A DNA stretch of 64,000 bases, taken from Paraburkholderia kirstenboschensis. GTDB taxonomy: Bacteria > Pseudomonadota > Gammaproteobacteria > Burkholderiales > Burkholderiaceae. The stretch is from NCBI RefSeq assembly GCF_904848585.1, contig NZ_CAJHCR010000001.1, positions 1-64,000 of the forward strand, written 5' to 3'. The notes below the pieces were generated by a model. The model did not search any database, was not told the DNA's origin, and saw only the letters and a program-made list of their open reading frames with translations. Both the position numbers and the translations under genes were made by a program. Position 1 is the first letter of the stretch. Every line of letters starts with the position of its first letter. Of the stretch, positions 19,971 to 30,277 are shown one piece after another.

Positions 19971-20692
19971 TCTCTATCAAGAATGTTTCGAAGTGGTACG
20001 GCCAGTTTCAAGTGCTGACGGACTGCACGACGGAAGTCAAAAAGGGTGAAGTGGTCGTGGTGTGCGGACCGTCGGGTTCGGGCAAGTCGACGCTGATCAA
20101 GACCGTCAATGGTCTCGAGCCGTTTCAGAAAGGCGAGATCGTCATCAACGGCCAATCGCTGACTGACAAGAAAACCAACCTGTCGAAGCTGCGTTCGAAG
20201 GTCGGCATGGTGTTCCAGCACTTCGAGCTGTTCCCGCATCTGTCGATCGTGCAAAACCTCACGCTCGCGCAAATCAAGGTGCTCGGCCGCTCGAAGGACG
20301 AGGCGTCGGCGAAGGGGCTGAAGCTGCTCGATCGCGTCGGTCTGCGCGCACATGCGGACAAATTCCCGGGGCAGTTGTCGGGCGGTCAGCAGCAGCGCGT
20401 GGCGATCGCGCGCGCGTTGTCGATGGATCCGATCGCGATGCTGTTCGACGAACCCACGTCGGCGCTCGATCCGGAAATGATCAACGAAGTGCTCGACGTG
20501 ATGGTCGAACTCGCGCAGGAAGGCATGACCATGATGTGCGTGACGCACGAAATGGGCTTTGCGAAGAAGGTCGCGCATCGCGTGATTTTCATGGACAAGG
20601 GCTTGATCGTGGAAGACGACCGCAAGGACGACTTCTTCGCCAATCCGAAGTCCGATCGCGCGAAAGATTTTCTCGCGAAGATTCTGCACTGA
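19967..20692 (+). CDS. gltL: glutamate/aspartate ABC transporter ATPase
   Basis: 241-aa ABC ATPase powering uptake. Walker [11 protein letters not shown]-loop [10 protein letters not shown], signature LSGGQQQR, Walker [14 protein letters not shown] and switch His in CVTHE are all intact. It begins in the gltK stop (ATGA overlap). A terminator follows at 20747. Confidence 0.96.
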   Translation: MISIKNVSKWYGQFQVLTDCTTEVKKGEVVVVCGPSGSGKSTLIKTVNGLEPFQKGEIVINGQSLTDKKTNLSKLRSKVGMVFQHFELFPHLSIVQNLTLAQIKVLGRSKDEASAKGLKLLDRVGLRAHADKFPGQLSGGQQQRVAIARALSMDPIAMLFDEPTSALDPEMINEVLDVMVELAQEGMTMMCVTHEMGFAKKVAHRVIFMDKGLIVEDDRKDDFFANPKSDRAKDFLAKILH

Positions 20693-20746
20693 GGTTGCGA
20701 GTGCGGCGGCGTTTCGCACGCGATTCGGCCCGCCAGTGCAGCAACG

Positions 20747-20775
20747 AAAAGCCGCTCGAAAGAGCGGCTTTTTTT
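20747..20775. terminator. terminator after gltL
   Basis: AAAAGCCGCTC, loop GAAA, GAGCGGCTTTTTTT. It is placed between the convergent gltL and the amidotransferase gene, and its A-run also suits leftward transcripts. Confidence 0.9.
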
Positions 20776-20804
20776 ATTGCTGGTGTGGCGCTATCCGGCG
20801 TTTT

Positions 20805-21743
20805 TCACGACTCGAACGCCGCCGCATCATCCGCCGCTTCGAGATCCACTTCCAACGCCGCCGCGGCGGGCGTGTTGGACACCGAGGCCGCGATCGTGCT
20901 CGCCGAAGCGGACGCATCGAGAGCCGGATTGCGCAGCTTCTCCAGCACCGAAGTCGGCACAGGCACATTGACGCGGCCGATCACGTCGCCGTGCTGGAAC
21001 ATCATCAGGTCGCCCGGTTCGAACGCGGTCCACACTTCGTTGTCGGTCAACGGCTGCGTCGCGATCACCGCGACACGGTCTTCCGGCGTGGTGTACTTGG
21101 CGAAGTCGATCGAGACGTCGGCGTCGACGAGATGCGCGGTAGAAAAAGGCCAGCGCCGCACGATGTAGTGCAGATGCGTGGAGCAATGCGCGAACAACGC
21201 CTGGCCATTCGACATCAGAAAATTGAACACGCCGAACTGCGTAATCTCGCGCGTGAGTGTTTCGAGCGCGGCGAAGAGTTCATTGAGCGGCGGTTGCTGC
21301 GCGCCGGGAAACGCCTTGCGCAAACCTTCGAGCAACGCGCAAAAAGCGAGCTCGCTGTCGGTCGTGCCGACTGGCTGATAGACGCCCGTAAGTACCGGCG
21401 AATAGTCTTTCAGATCGCCGTTGTGCGCGAAGATCCAGTGGCGCCCCCAGAGTTCGCGCATGAACGGGTGGCAGTTTTCGAGCAGGATGTGCCCTTGCGT
21501 CGCCTTCCGAATATGTGCGATGGTGTTTTTCGACTTGATCGGATAGCGCTTGACCATTTCGGCGATCGGCGAGGTGGCCGACGATTGATGGTCGATGAAC
21601 AGGCGACATGCTTTGTCTTCAAAGAAGGCGATGCCCCAGCCGTCGGCGTGGTGATCGGTGACGCCGCCGCGCGCCGCAAAGCCGGTGAACGAGAACGTGA
21701 CGTCCGTCGGCGCGGCGCAGTTCATTCCGAGAAGTTGGCACAT
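20805..21743 (-). CDS. class II glutamine amidotransferase-like protein (YafJ family)
   Basis: 312 aa beginning MCQLLGMN, so Cys2 would be the N-terminal nucleophile after Met removal. Ntn glutaminase features are HHADGWGIAFF, HIRKATQGHILLENCHPF and FAHNGDL. The physiological acceptor of this family is not established. The YafJ-like core ends near residue 255; the remaining ~55 residues form an Ala/Ser-rich acidic tail (SASASTIAASVSNTPAAAAL) that looks disordered. Divergent from pyrC. Confidence 0.85.
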   Translation of the reverse strand: MCQLLGMNCAAPTDVTFSFTGFAARGGVTDHHADGWGIAFFEDKACRLFIDHQSSATSPIAEMVKRYPIKSKNTIAHIRKATQGHILLENCHPFMRELWGRHWIFAHNGDLKDYSPVLTGVYQPVGTTDSELAFCALLEGLRKAFPGAQQPPLNELFAALETLTREITQFGVFNFLMSNGQALFAHCSTHLHYIVRRWPFSTAHLVDADVSIDFAKYTTPEDRVAVIATQPLTDNEVWTAFEPGDLMMFQHGDVIGRVNVPVPTSVLEKLRNPALDASASASTIAASVSNTPAAAALEVDLEAADDAAAFES

Positions 21744-21931
21744 GTTGCGGGTAAGCCTGTGAACGGGGCGAGCCGTTACAATGATGATTTTCCAAGCATA
21801 TCACCGAGCCAGAAACGCCAAATAGCAAAATTGACGTGTGTTCAGGCCGCAACACGGCGGTTTGACCTCATCGCTGGCGCATTGCTCGCATTTTCAGCCG
21901 CCTTCTGTTCCGCTCTCGCTCTCCTCTCGCC

Positions 21932-23002
21932 ATGACCGATTCCAACGCTTCTTCTGATTCCCGCGACTCGATCACGCTCGCACGCCCGGACGATTGGCAC
22001 TTGCACGTCCGCGACGGCGCAATGCTTGCCGCCGTGTTGCCGGACACAGCCCGCCAGTTCGCCCGCGCGATCATCATGCCGAACCTGAAGCCGCCGGTCA
22101 CGACCACGGCCATGGCACAGGCGTACCGCGAGCGCATCATGGCCGCCGTCCCGGCCGGCGCCAAATTCGAGCCGCTGATGACGCTATATCTGACGGACAA
22201 CACGCCGCCGGACGAAATCCGCCGCGCGCGCGCCAGCGGTTTCGTGCACGGCGTGAAGCTTTACCCGGCCGGCGCCACGACCAACTCGGACGCCGGCGTG
22301 ACCGACATCATGAAGTGCGCGAAAACGCTCGAAGTGATGCAGGAGACCGGCATGCCGCTCCTCGTGCATGGCGAAGTGACGGACTCGTCGATCGATCTGT
22401 TCGACCGCGAAAAGGTGTTCATCGACCGGGTCATGACGCCGTTGCGCCGCGATTTTCCCGTGCTGAAAGTGGTGTTCGAGCACATCACCACCAAAGACGC
22501 GGTCGACTACATCCGCGAAGCCGGCGTTGCGCCGAACCTGCTTGGTGCGACCATTACCGCGCACCATCTGCTGTACAACCGCAACGCGATTTTCCAGGGC
22601 GGCATTCGCCCGCACTATTATTGTCTGCCCGTGCTCAAGCGCGAGACGCATCGCGTCGCGCTGGTCGAAGCGGCGATCTCGGGCAATCCACGTTTTTTCC
22701 TCGGTACCGACAGCGCGCCGCATCCGAAGGGTTTGAAGGAGCACGCTTGCGGCTGCGCCGGTTGCTACACGGCGCTGCACGCGCTGGAGCTGTACACCGA
22801 AGCCTTCGACAAAGCGGACGCGCTCGACAAGCTCGAAGGGTTCGCGAGTTTCTTCGGTGCGGATTTTTATGGCCTGCCGCGCAATCAGGAAAAGGTCACG
22901 CTGCGTCGGGAAGAGTGGACGTTGCCTGCAGAACTGCCGGTCGGCGATACGCCCGTTGTGCCGCTGCGCGGCGGTGAGTCGATCGGTTGGCGGCTGATTT
23001 GA
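21932..23002 (+). CDS. pyrC: dihydroorotase (class II)
   Basis: Zinc amidohydrolase closing carbamoyl-aspartate to dihydroorotate in pyrimidine synthesis. 356 aa, as for E. coli PyrC plus a few N-terminal residues. Metal and catalytic landmarks are HLHVRDG (H23, H25), VKLYPAG with the probable carboxylated Lys, [14 protein letters not shown] and GTDSAPH (catalytic Asp). The downstream DUF3025 frame starts 11 nt later. Confidence 0.96.
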   Translation: MTDSNASSDSRDSITLARPDDWHLHVRDGAMLAAVLPDTARQFARAIIMPNLKPPVTTTAMAQAYRERIMAAVPAGAKFEPLMTLYLTDNTPPDEIRRARASGFVHGVKLYPAGATTNSDAGVTDIMKCAKTLEVMQETGMPLLVHGEVTDSSIDLFDREKVFIDRVMTPLRRDFPVLKVVFEHITTKDAVDYIREAGVAPNLLGATITAHHLLYNRNAIFQGGIRPHYYCLPVLKRETHRVALVEAAISGNPRFFLGTDSAPHPKGLKEHACGCAGCYTALHALELYTEAFDKADALDKLEGFASFFGADFYGLPRNQEKVTLRREEWTLPAELPVGDTPVVPLRGGESIGWRLI

Positions 23003-23903
23003 GGCCTTGCTAGATGCAGGGTGACGCGGGCGCGGGGGTGAATGGCGGCGAAGGCGCTGTGGCACGTGTGGGTGCGGAAGCGGTGCCGGGCGCGGGCGCC
23101 GAGGCGCGCTTCGCCGCTATCGACTGGTCTAAGCCCTGGTTCGCGCACTTCGCCGGACGCGGCCAGCGCTGGCAGCGGGCCGCACTCACGAGTTACGCCG
23201 CCTTGCTCGCCGAGATGAATGCCGACGCCGCCGACACGCGTCAGACCACAGGCCGCGGCCAACGCCTCGCGTTCATCGCGCAGGACGAACTCCCGCCGGG
23301 CGCCGCCTACGAGGCGCACATTGCGTCGACCGGCCGCGTGCCGACACGCCACAATTTGCACGACTTCTTCAACGCGTCGATGTGGTTCGCCTTCCCGCGC
23401 ATCAAGGCCGCGCTCAATGCGCGGCAGTCGGCAGCAATCGACCTGCTGGGCGTCGGGCCGACGCGCGGCGGCGTGCGAGATACGCTCACTCTCTTCGACG
23501 AAAACGCGCTGCTGTTTGCGTGCAGCGATCCAGCGTTGAGCGCCGCGCTGCGCGGCTTCGACTGGCAGACGTTGCTGCTCCAGCGGCGCGACGCATGGGG
23601 CTCGAACTGCGAGGTGCGCTGCTTCGGCCATGCGCTGCTGGAAAAGCTCATCGCGCCGTTCAAGGGCTGCACGGGGCATGCATGGATCGTCGACGTGCCA
23701 TCGGCGTACTTCGAATGGGACGCCGCTGCGCGCGACGCGTGGCTGGACGAGGCCGTCAGCGCCGCTTTGCTGACCACCGAAGCGCTGACGAGCCGGCGGT
23801 TCGCGCCGCTCCCGGTGCTCGGTATTCCGGGCTGGTGGCCCGACAACGAGGCACCGGCCTTCTACGACGACAAGTCCGTATTCCGCTCCGGCCGGCGCGC
23901 AGA

Positions 23904-23912
23904 TGTTAAAAT
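23904..23912 (+). promoter_or_regulatory. extended -10 promoter of rnpB
   Basis: TGTTAAAAT (TG-N-TAAAAT) ends 8-9 bp before the first base of the rnpB closing stem. No good -35 is visible, as expected for an extended -10 promoter. It lies inside the DUF3025 reading frame. Confidence 0.65.
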
Positions 23913-23920
23913 CGGCGCCA

Positions 23921-24340
<420 letters not shown>

Positions 24341-24350
24341 TCACAAAAAA

Positions 24351-24386
24351 AATGCCGGCGTCTTTTTAGGACGCCGGCATTTTTCG
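24351..24386 (+). terminator. rnpB terminator
   Basis: AATGCCGGCGTC, loop TTTTTAG, GACGCCGGCATT, then T run, preceded by an A run. It is also usable by the leftward OsmC gene. Confidence 0.9.
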
Positions 24387-24451
24387 TTTTTGCGCGCGGG
24401 GCTTCGGTCAGGACCGCCCTCGCGGCTTGTACTCTCGCCGTGAGACTGCGC

Positions 24452-24874
24452 TCAGTTCGCCACAATATCGAACGAGTGCGTGAGTTCGGCCGTTTTCGCG
24501 ATCATGATCGACGCCGAGCAATATTTGTCATGCGACAGGTTGATCGCGCGTTCCACGGTAGCCGGGTTCAGATTCTTGCCGGTCACGGTGAAGTGGAAAT
24601 GGATCTTCGTGAACACTTTCGGATCTTCGCTGGCGCGCTCTGCCTTTAGCGTCACCGAGCAGCCGGCAATCTCCTGGCGGCTTTTCTTCAGGATCATCAC
24701 AACGTCGTAGGCGGTGCAACCGCCCGTGCCGAGCAGAACCATTTCCATCGGACGGGGCGCGAGATTGCGGCCGCCGCCTTCAGGCGCGCCGTCCATCGCG
24801 ACCAGGTGGCCGCTGCCCGTCTCCGCAGCAAACGCCATCCCGTCTTGCCCCATCCAGCTCACTTTGCATTCCAT
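24452..24874 (-). CDS. OsmC-family protein (YhfA-like)
   Basis: 140-aa small alpha/beta protein of the OsmC/Ohr superfamily, which contains thiol peroxidases. Conserved features are NLAPRPMEMVLLGTGGCTAYDVV and LSHDKYCSASIMIAK, with candidate redox-active cysteines in GGCTAYD and KYCS. ATG 24874 has GGAG six bases upstream, preferred over a GTG at 24886. The YhfA subgroup has no settled function. Confidence 0.88.
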   Translation of the reverse strand: MECKVSWMGQDGMAFAAETGSGHLVAMDGAPEGGGRNLAPRPMEMVLLGTGGCTAYDVVMILKKSRQEIAGCSVTLKAERASEDPKVFTKIHFHFTVTGKNLNPATVERAINLSHDKYCSASIMIAKTAELTHSFDIVAN

Positions 24875-24886
24875 GCTGTGCTCCAC

Positions 24887-25163
24887 CGCGCTTCGCTATA
24901 TCGAGACGGCATTGTAGCCCGGCGATTCAGTGTCCGCCCGAGGCGACTTGCGACTCAAAATATGCGCAATGGTGCCGGACATGCTGCAGCGCGGCATGTT
25001 GCGACGGGTGAAAGAGATTTCCGACCGTTTAGGGGTTTTGCTCTAGTAGCGGCACGGTTGTGTCACAGAACCGTTCATGCCTCGCTGCTGAAGCTCGCCG
25101 AACGGACGCTCCTCGCCTGCTTCAATCCACATTATGAAATCCGATTTCGCATTGCAAATGTTC
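24887..25163. other. gene-free spacer, OsmC start to small-RNA promoter
   Basis: No open frame with family resemblance, no tRNA and no terminator was seen here. It presumably carries the leftward promoter for the OsmC gene and the upstream region of the small RNA promoter at 25164. Confidence 0.5.
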
Positions 25164-25192
25164 TTGCGTTGCACAAGCTTGCTTCATATAAT
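25164..25192 (+). promoter_or_regulatory. sigma70 promoter of candidate small RNA
   Basis: TTGCGT, exactly 17 bp, TATAAT (25187-25192). No start codon with a ribosome-binding site follows before the terminator at 25258, so the product is likely RNA. Confidence 0.75.
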
Positions 25193-25198
25193 TGCGAC

Positions 25199-25286
25199 AT
25201 CGGTTGCGGCAGTTCGCAACCTCCGCTGTCTCCTCCACCTCCTCCTTTGGTGGATTAAACCCGAACCACTTGTTCGGGTTTTTTTT
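25199..25286 (+). ncRNA. candidate anti-Shine-Dalgarno small RNA (~88 nt)
   Basis: A promoter with perfect spacing and a strong terminator bracket about 88 nt. Predicted hairpin 1 pairs GGTTGCG with CGCAACC (25202-25221). Hairpin 2 pairs CCACC with GGTGG (25235-25253) and exposes the loop TCCTCCTTT. Hairpin 3 is the terminator. The CCACCTCCTCCTTT stretch closely copies the 16S rRNA 3' end (CACCTCCTTT), so it should pair with strong ribosome-binding sites (AAAGGAGGA) and could block translation broadly. I recall an Rfam family named Betaproteobacteria toxic small RNA that may be this RNA; I cannot verify that here. Ends are inferred from promoter and terminator. Confidence 0.7.
25258..25286 (+). 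terminator. terminator of the candidate small RNA
   Basis: AACCCGAAC, loop CACTT, GTTCGGGTT with eight consecutive T. It is a textbook intrinsic terminator, ending 65 bp before the rplM promoter. Confidence 0.92.
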
Positions 25287-25351
25287 CGCCCACGTTCTGA
25301 CGTGCGCGGAAAGCCCCGCGAAGGTGCCTTTGGCAGCAAGTCCCGCACGTT

Positions 25352-25381
25352 TTGACTTGACGCCGCAAATTCCTTTATAAT
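25352..25381 (+). promoter_or_regulatory. rplM-rpsI promoter
   Basis: TTGACT, 18 bp, TATAAT. Transcription from about 25388 would give a leader of roughly 114 nt. The leader contains CCTGC...GCAGG arms that could form an L13-type autoregulatory structure, not assigned with certainty. Confidence 0.75.
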
Positions 25382-25501
25382 TCAGGGCTTTTCCGCATTC
25401 GCGCCCGCGGAGGAAGAACAGGGAGAGCCTGCACGCGCCTCGATGCGCACACTACAAGCAGGAAAAAACACATTGGGCGCAGCAATTTTTTTGGATCGAT
25501 C

Positions 25502-25930
25502 ATGAAGACGTTTTCCGCAAAAGCCCATGAGGTGACGCGCGAATGGTACGTGATTGACGCGACGGATAAGGTTCTCGGGCGTGTCGCCAGCGAAGTGGCA
25601 CACCGTCTTCGCGGCAAGCACAAGCCTGAATTCACTCCGCACGTCGACACCGGTGATTTCATCATCGTTATCAACGCCGGCAAGCTGAAGGTCACGGGCA
25701 ACAAGGCTACTGACAAGAAGTACTATCGCCACTCGGGCTACCCGGGCGGTATCTATGAAACGACGTTCGGCAAGATGCAGGAACGCTTCCCGGGCCGTGC
25801 GCTCGAAAAAGCGGTCAAGGGCATGCTGCCGAAGGGCCCGCTCGGCTACGCGATGATCAAGAAGCTGAAGGTCTACGCTGAAGCAACGCATCCGCATTCG
25901 GCGCAACAGCCGAAAGCGCTCGAGATCTAA
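25502..25930 (+). CDS. rplM: 50S ribosomal protein L13
   Basis: 142 aa, the standard length. [36 protein letters not shown] is the classic L13 N-terminus, with [10 protein letters not shown] and [10 protein letters not shown] further on. It binds 23S rRNA early in 50S assembly. Eleven nucleotides separate it from rpsI, the usual two-gene operon. Confidence 0.98.
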   Translation: MKTFSAKAHEVTREWYVIDATDKVLGRVASEVAHRLRGKHKPEFTPHVDTGDFIIVINAGKLKVTGNKATDKKYYRHSGYPGGIYETTFGKMQERFPGRALEKAVKGMLPKGPLGYAMIKKLKVYAEATHPHSAQQPKALEI

Positions 25931-25941
25931 GGGGAGCCCAC

Positions 25942-26334
25942 ATGATCGGTAACTGGAATTACGGCACGGGCCGCCGCAAGAGCGCCGTCGCACGCGTGTT
26001 CATCAAGGCAGGCAAGGGCGAGATCATTGTGAACGGCAAGCCTATCGCCGATTACTTCTCGCGCGAAACGTCGCTCATGATCGTTCGTCAACCGCTGGAA
26101 CTCACGAACCACGGCGTCACGTTCGACATCAAGGTCAACGTGAACGGTGGCGGTGAAACGGGTCAAGCCGGCGCAGTTCGCCACGGTATCACCCGCGCGC
26201 TGATGGACTACGACGCAACGCTGAAGCCGGAACTGTCGAAGGCTGGCTTCGTTACGCGTGACGCTCGTGAAGTCGAACGTAAGAAGGTCGGCTTCCACAA
26301 GGCACGTCGCAGGAAGCAATTCTCGAAGCGTTAA
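25942..26334 (+). CDS. rpsI: 30S ribosomal protein S9
   Basis: 130 aa. [13 protein letters not shown] near the start and the basic C-terminal tail ending [11 protein letters not shown], which reaches the P site, are diagnostic. GGGGAG precedes the ATG. A terminator at 26375 closes the rplM-rpsI operon. Confidence 0.98.
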   Translation: MIGNWNYGTGRRKSAVARVFIKAGKGEIIVNGKPIADYFSRETSLMIVRQPLELTNHGVTFDIKVNVNGGGETGQAGAVRHGITRALMDYDATLKPELSKAGFVTRDAREVERKKVGFHKARRRKQFSKR

Positions 26335-26374
26335 TCGCTTCGGGTGCGAACCGGCTCCAGGGTCGGAACGCAGC

Positions 26375-26411
26375 AAAAGCCGCCAACGCTGTCGCGAAGG
26401 CGGCTTTTTTT
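26375..26411 (+). terminator. terminator of rplM-rpsI
   Basis: AAAAGCCGCC and GGCGGCTTTTTTT with a 14-nt loop, 40 nt after the rpsI stop. Confidence 0.85.
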
Positions 26412-26599
26412 ATGGTCAGTGGCCCGATTGGGGGCTACGGCTTGGGCGCGCCCGGCCCGCTTCGGCCGATGCAGGCAGACTGTGCGCGCAATCGCAGCGT
26501 CGATTCGGACGACTGTAAGAACCCATTGATTTTGTGGGCTTCGGCACGATATTGAGATCAGCCCTACAATAGCGGTTAGAAGCTTTTTGGAGAGTTCGA

Positions 26600-26965
26600 A
26601 TGAACGCAGTCACCGACACACCCGTGACCGAGATGCCCGCCCCCTTCGTTTTTACCGACGCAGCGGCTGACAAGGTCAAGCAACTGATCGAAGAAGAAGG
26701 CAATGCGGACCTGAAACTGCGCGTTTTCGTGCAGGGCGGCGGCTGTTCCGGCTTTCAGTACGGCTTTACGTTCGACGAAGCCGTCAACGAAGACGACACC
26801 GTCATGAACAAGAGCGGCGTGCAATTGCTGATCGACTCGATGAGCTACCAGTACCTGGTCGGCGCAGAGATCGACTACAAGGACGACATCAACGGCGCGC
26901 AGTTCGTGATCAAGAACCCGAACGCGAGCACTACCTGCGGTTGCGGTTCGTCGTTCTCGGTCTGA
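26600..26965 (+). CDS. erpA: iron-sulfur cluster insertion protein ErpA
   Basis: 121-aa A-type Fe-S carrier delivering clusters to apoproteins. The three conserved cysteines are in [11 protein letters not shown] and the C-terminal [28 protein letters not shown] is the usual N-terminal core after a short variable leader. GGAGAG precedes the ATG, and a terminator follows at 26993. Confidence 0.95.
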   Translation: MNAVTDTPVTEMPAPFVFTDAAADKVKQLIEEEGNADLKLRVFVQGGGCSGFQYGFTFDEAVNEDDTVMNKSGVQLLIDSMSYQYLVGAEIDYKDDINGAQFVIKNPNASTTCGCGSSFSV

Positions 26966-26992
26966 TAGCGGGCAGACAAAAGTTGGAAAGCA

Positions 26993-27015
26993 ACGGGGCC
27001 TCGGGCCCCGTTTTT
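26993..27015 (+). terminator. erpA terminator
   Basis: ACGGGGCC, loop TCG, GGCCCCGT, TTTT. It also faces the end of convergent anmK. Confidence 0.88.
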
Positions 27016-27089
27016 CATTTGCCTGTGCACGCCGACGAGACGCGCGCCCGCGCAACCCGCGCAAACGCGCTCGCTCGATGACGAAAGCG

Positions 27090-28256
27090 TCAACGCGGGT
27101 AAATCGCTCCCAGCACACGTTCCGCACTCGCGCCGGTAACAGCCGGCAAACTCCCCGGCAGCCGCGCCACACAGCGCATCGCGAGCCACGCAAAGGCCAG
27201 CGGCTCGACCTGGCTCGGCGGCACGCCGAGGGCGTCGGTCGTCATCACGGGTACGCCGCTTACGCCGCTGTCTTCCAGTGCCTGCTGCAGCGCCTTCATG
27301 ATCTCCGGATTGCGTGCGCCGCCGCCGCACACGTAGACCGCTCGTGCGTCCGGCGCGTGCCGCTCGATCTCGCGCGCGACCGTCACAGCGGTTAGCGCGA
27401 CCAGCGTCGCCTGCACGTCCGCCGGCGCGAGTCCGCCAAACGGGCGCAGTTTGGCGTCCAGCCACTCGGCGTTGAACAGGTCGCGTCCGGTGCTCTTAGG
27501 CGGCTGTTGTGCGAAAAACGGTTCGTCGAGCAGCGCGTTCAGCAGAGACCGGTCCACCTGGCCGCTTGCCGCGAACTGACCGTTTTCGTCGAATGGCTTG
27601 CCGAGATGGCGCTGCGCCCACTCGTCGAGGAGTGCGTTCGCCGGCCCGCAGTCGAAACCACGCACGCTGCCGGTCGCATTCAGAATCGTGATGTTGCTGA
27701 TGCCGCCAAGATTGCACACGACCCGCGTCTCGTCTTTCGCGCCGAACACGGTCGCGTGAAACGCCGGCACGAGCGGCGCGCCCTGGCCGCCTGCGGCGAC
27801 GTCCCTGCTGCGGAAATCGGCGACCACGTCGATGTGCATCATCTCGGCGAGCAGCGAGGGGTTGTTGATCTGCCGCGTATATCCTTTCTCCGGCCTGTGC
27901 CGCACCGTCTGCCCATGCACGCCGATCGCGCGCACTTCGGCGGCGGGAACGTGGCAGCCGCGCAAGAGCTCGTGACAGCACACCGTATAGCGCGTGGCGA
28001 GCGCGTTGGCGGCCAGCGCTTCTCGTTCGATCTCGTTTTCGCCCGGCTGCTGCAGCGCGAACAACGCGTCGCGCAAGCCCGCCGCAAAACCGACAAAGGC
28101 CTCGGCCAACACCACGGGCGGCTTCCCTTGGGCGAAGCGGACAGCCACGCCGTCCACGCCGTCCATGCTCGTGCCGGACATCAATCCAAAGTAGACGCCG
28201 TCTGCGGGGTCTTGCGCCACGTTGCTGCTCCTGGTAATGGTTCGTTGCTCGTTCAT
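27090..28256 (-). CDS. anmK: anhydro-N-acetylmuramic acid kinase
   Basis: 388-aa ASKHA-fold kinase converting recycled 1,6-anhydro-MurNAc to MurNAc-6-phosphate. [20 protein letters not shown] is the signature phosphate loop. [34 protein letters not shown] and [12 protein letters not shown] complete the family pattern. The start [12 protein letters not shown] adds ~20 residues before the core. It is divergent from tyrS. Confidence 0.95.
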   Translation of the reverse strand: MNEQRTITRSSNVAQDPADGVYFGLMSGTSMDGVDGVAVRFAQGKPPVVLAEAFVGFAAGLRDALFALQQPGENEIEREALAANALATRYTVCCHELLRGCHVPAAEVRAIGVHGQTVRHRPEKGYTRQINNPSLLAEMMHIDVVADFRSRDVAAGGQGAPLVPAFHATVFGAKDETRVVCNLGGISNITILNATGSVRGFDCGPANALLDEWAQRHLGKPFDENGQFAASGQVDRSLLNALLDEPFFAQQPPKSTGRDLFNAEWLDAKLRPFGGLAPADVQATLVALTAVTVAREIERHAPDARAVYVCGGGARNPEIMKALQQALEDSGVSGVPVMTTDALGVPPSQVEPLAFAWLAMRCVARLPGSLPAVTGASAERVLGAIYPR

Positions 28257-28458
28257 TGCCGCTTCATTGCGAAGGTTTTAGCAGATTATCGATGCAAGCG
28301 CGCTCGAATATGAAGCGCGTCGCCGCCGGAGCGACGTGCTGCGACGTGCTGCGGCGTGCAGATCCCACCGGCGCGGCGCGCTCGTGCCCCTGTCGGTGGG
28401 CGCGGCGACGTGCATCTATGGGACAATCTACTTTTTTCCGCGACTTCCCGTTTCCAGC

Positions 28459-29709
28459 ATGAGCACCGAGTCCACCAAGCCTAACGCCGCCCCCGCCTTC
28501 CCGATCACCGACGAAGTCCGTCACGCGCTCGCCGTCACGAAGCGAGGCGTCGACGAATTGTTGATCGAAGAAGAATTCGCGCAAAAACTCGCGAAGAGCG
28601 CGGCAACCGGCACACCGCTGCGTATCAAGCTCGGGCTCGATCCGACCGCGCCGGACATCCATATCGGCCACACGGTCGTGCTGAACAAGATGCGTCAGTT
28701 GCAGGATCTCGGTCACACGGTCATTTTCCTGATCGGCGATTTCACGTCGCTGATCGGCGACCCGTCGGGCCGCAATGCCACGCGCCCGCCGCTCACGCGC
28801 GAGCAGATCGAATCGAACGCGAAGACCTATTTCGAGCAGGCCGCGCTGGTGCTCGACCGTGAGAAGACCGAGATCCGCTACAACAGCGAATGGTCGATGC
28901 CGCTCGGCGCCGACGGCATGATCAAGCTCGCGTCGCGCTACACGGTTGCGCGAATTCTCGAGCGCGAAGATTTCACCAAGCGCTTCCAGAGCGGCGTGCC
29001 GATTTCCATCCACGAATTCCTGTATCCGCTGATGCAGGGTTACGACTCGGTCGCGCTGAATGCCGATCTGGAACTCGGCGGCACCGATCAGAAGTTCAAC
29101 CTGCTGGTCGGTCGCGAACTGCAGAAGCAGTACGGCCAGGAGCAGCAGTGCATCCTGACGATGCCGCTGCTCGAAGGTCTCGACGGTGTCGAGAAGATGT
29201 CGAAGTCGAAGAACAACTACATCGGCATCAGCGAAAAGCCGACAGAGATGTTCGGCAAGCTGATGAGTATTTCCGACGTGCTAATGTGGCGTTACTTCGA
29301 GCTGCTGTCGTTCCGTCCGATGGACGAAATCGCCGGCTTCAAGAAAGAGATCGAAGCCGGCCGCAATCCGCGCGATTTCAAGGTCATGCTGGGCCAGGAA
29401 ATCGTCGCGCGCTTTCACTCGCAGGCCGATGCCGAGCGTGCGCTCGAAGACTTCAACCACCGCGCGAAGGGCGGCGTGCCGGACGACATCCCGGCGGTTA
29501 CGCTGGCAGGCGCACCGCTAGCCATCGGCCAATTGCTTAAGCAGGCCAACCTCGTGCCGTCGACAAGCGAAGCGTTGCGCAACATCGAACAGGGCGGTGT
29601 GAAGATCGACGGCGCGACCGTGTCGGACAAGGGCCTGAAGGTCGAGTCGGGCGAGTATGTGGTGCAGGTCGGCAAGCGCCGCTTTGCGCGCGTCACGCTC
29701 ACTGCCTGA
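28459..29709 (+). CDS. tyrS: tyrosyl-tRNA synthetase
   Basis: 416-aa class I aminoacyl-tRNA synthetase. The HIGH box appears as PDIHIGH and the KMSKS loop as EKMSKSKNN. The C-terminal S4-like RNA-binding domain ([31 protein letters not shown]) is complete. The PDIHIGH wording fits the TyrZ-like bacterial branch. Start chosen as [11 protein letters not shown] at 28459; the open frame extends 123 bp upstream without support. dtd follows closely. Confidence 0.96.
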   Translation: MSTESTKPNAAPAFPITDEVRHALAVTKRGVDELLIEEEFAQKLAKSAATGTPLRIKLGLDPTAPDIHIGHTVVLNKMRQLQDLGHTVIFLIGDFTSLIGDPSGRNATRPPLTREQIESNAKTYFEQAALVLDREKTEIRYNSEWSMPLGADGMIKLASRYTVARILEREDFTKRFQSGVPISIHEFLYPLMQGYDSVALNADLELGGTDQKFNLLVGRELQKQYGQEQQCILTMPLLEGLDGVEKMSKSKNNYIGISEKPTEMFGKLMSISDVLMWRYFELLSFRPMDEIAGFKKEIEAGRNPRDFKVMLGQEIVARFHSQADAERALEDFNHRAKGGVPDDIPAVTLAGAPLAIGQLLKQANLVPSTSEALRNIEQGGVKIDGATVSDKGLKVESGEYVVQVGKRRFARVTLTA

Positions 29710-29752
29710 CTGTGCACGCGATGAACCGAACTTCGCAGCCGGAGCCGGCCCG

Positions 29753-30211
29753 ATGATCGCGTTGATTCAGCGAGTGCGGCGCGCCGAAGTGCGCGTGGCC
29801 GACCGCGTGACGGGCGCGATCGACGCGGGCCTGCTCGCGCTCGTGTGTGCGGAGCGCGGCGACACCGAAGCGGCCGCCGACCGGCTACTCGCCAAAGTGC
29901 TCGGCTACCGCGTGTTCAGCGACGCCGCTGGCAAGATGAACCTCTCCGTGCAGAACCTGGACGGCGCCGGGCGCGCAGGAGGTCTGCTGCTGGTTTCGCA
30001 GTTCACGTTGGCCGCGGATACCAACAGCGGCTTGCGTCCGAGCTTCACGCCGGCCGCGCCGCCAGACGAGGGCAAGCGCCTGTTCGACTACTTCGTTTCG
30101 GCGGCGCGCGCAAAGCATCCTATCGTCGAGACCGGCGAATTTGGCGCCGACATGCAGGTGTCCCTCGTCAACGACGGGCCGGTCACGTTCTGGCTGCAGA
30201 CCAACGCCTGA
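29753..30211 (+). CDS. dtd: D-aminoacyl-tRNA deacylase
   Basis: 152 aa. Removes D-amino acids, such as D-Tyr, from mischarged tRNA, a fitting neighbour for tyrS 43 nt upstream. [13 protein letters not shown], the SQFTLAADT motif and the Gly-cisPro region [11 protein letters not shown] are intact. Start ATG 29753 follows CCGGAGCCGG. Confidence 0.95.
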   Translation: MIALIQRVRRAEVRVADRVTGAIDAGLLALVCAERGDTEAAADRLLAKVLGYRVFSDAAGKMNLSVQNLDGAGRAGGLLLVSQFTLAADTNSGLRPSFTPAAPPDEGKRLFDYFVSAARAKHPIVETGEFGADMQVSLVNDGPVTFWLQTNA

Positions 30212-30277
30212 GTTTCGCGCAGTTCTTGCGACAATAGCGGTTCGGCACAACCGGCCAACAGCGCCCAACTGGATCCC

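Noticed and set aside
25199..25286. tRNA reading of the short transcript upstream of rplM
   Set aside because: No acceptor stem, no T-arm GTTCRA in the right place and no CCA; the hairpins fit a terminator-ended small RNA instead.
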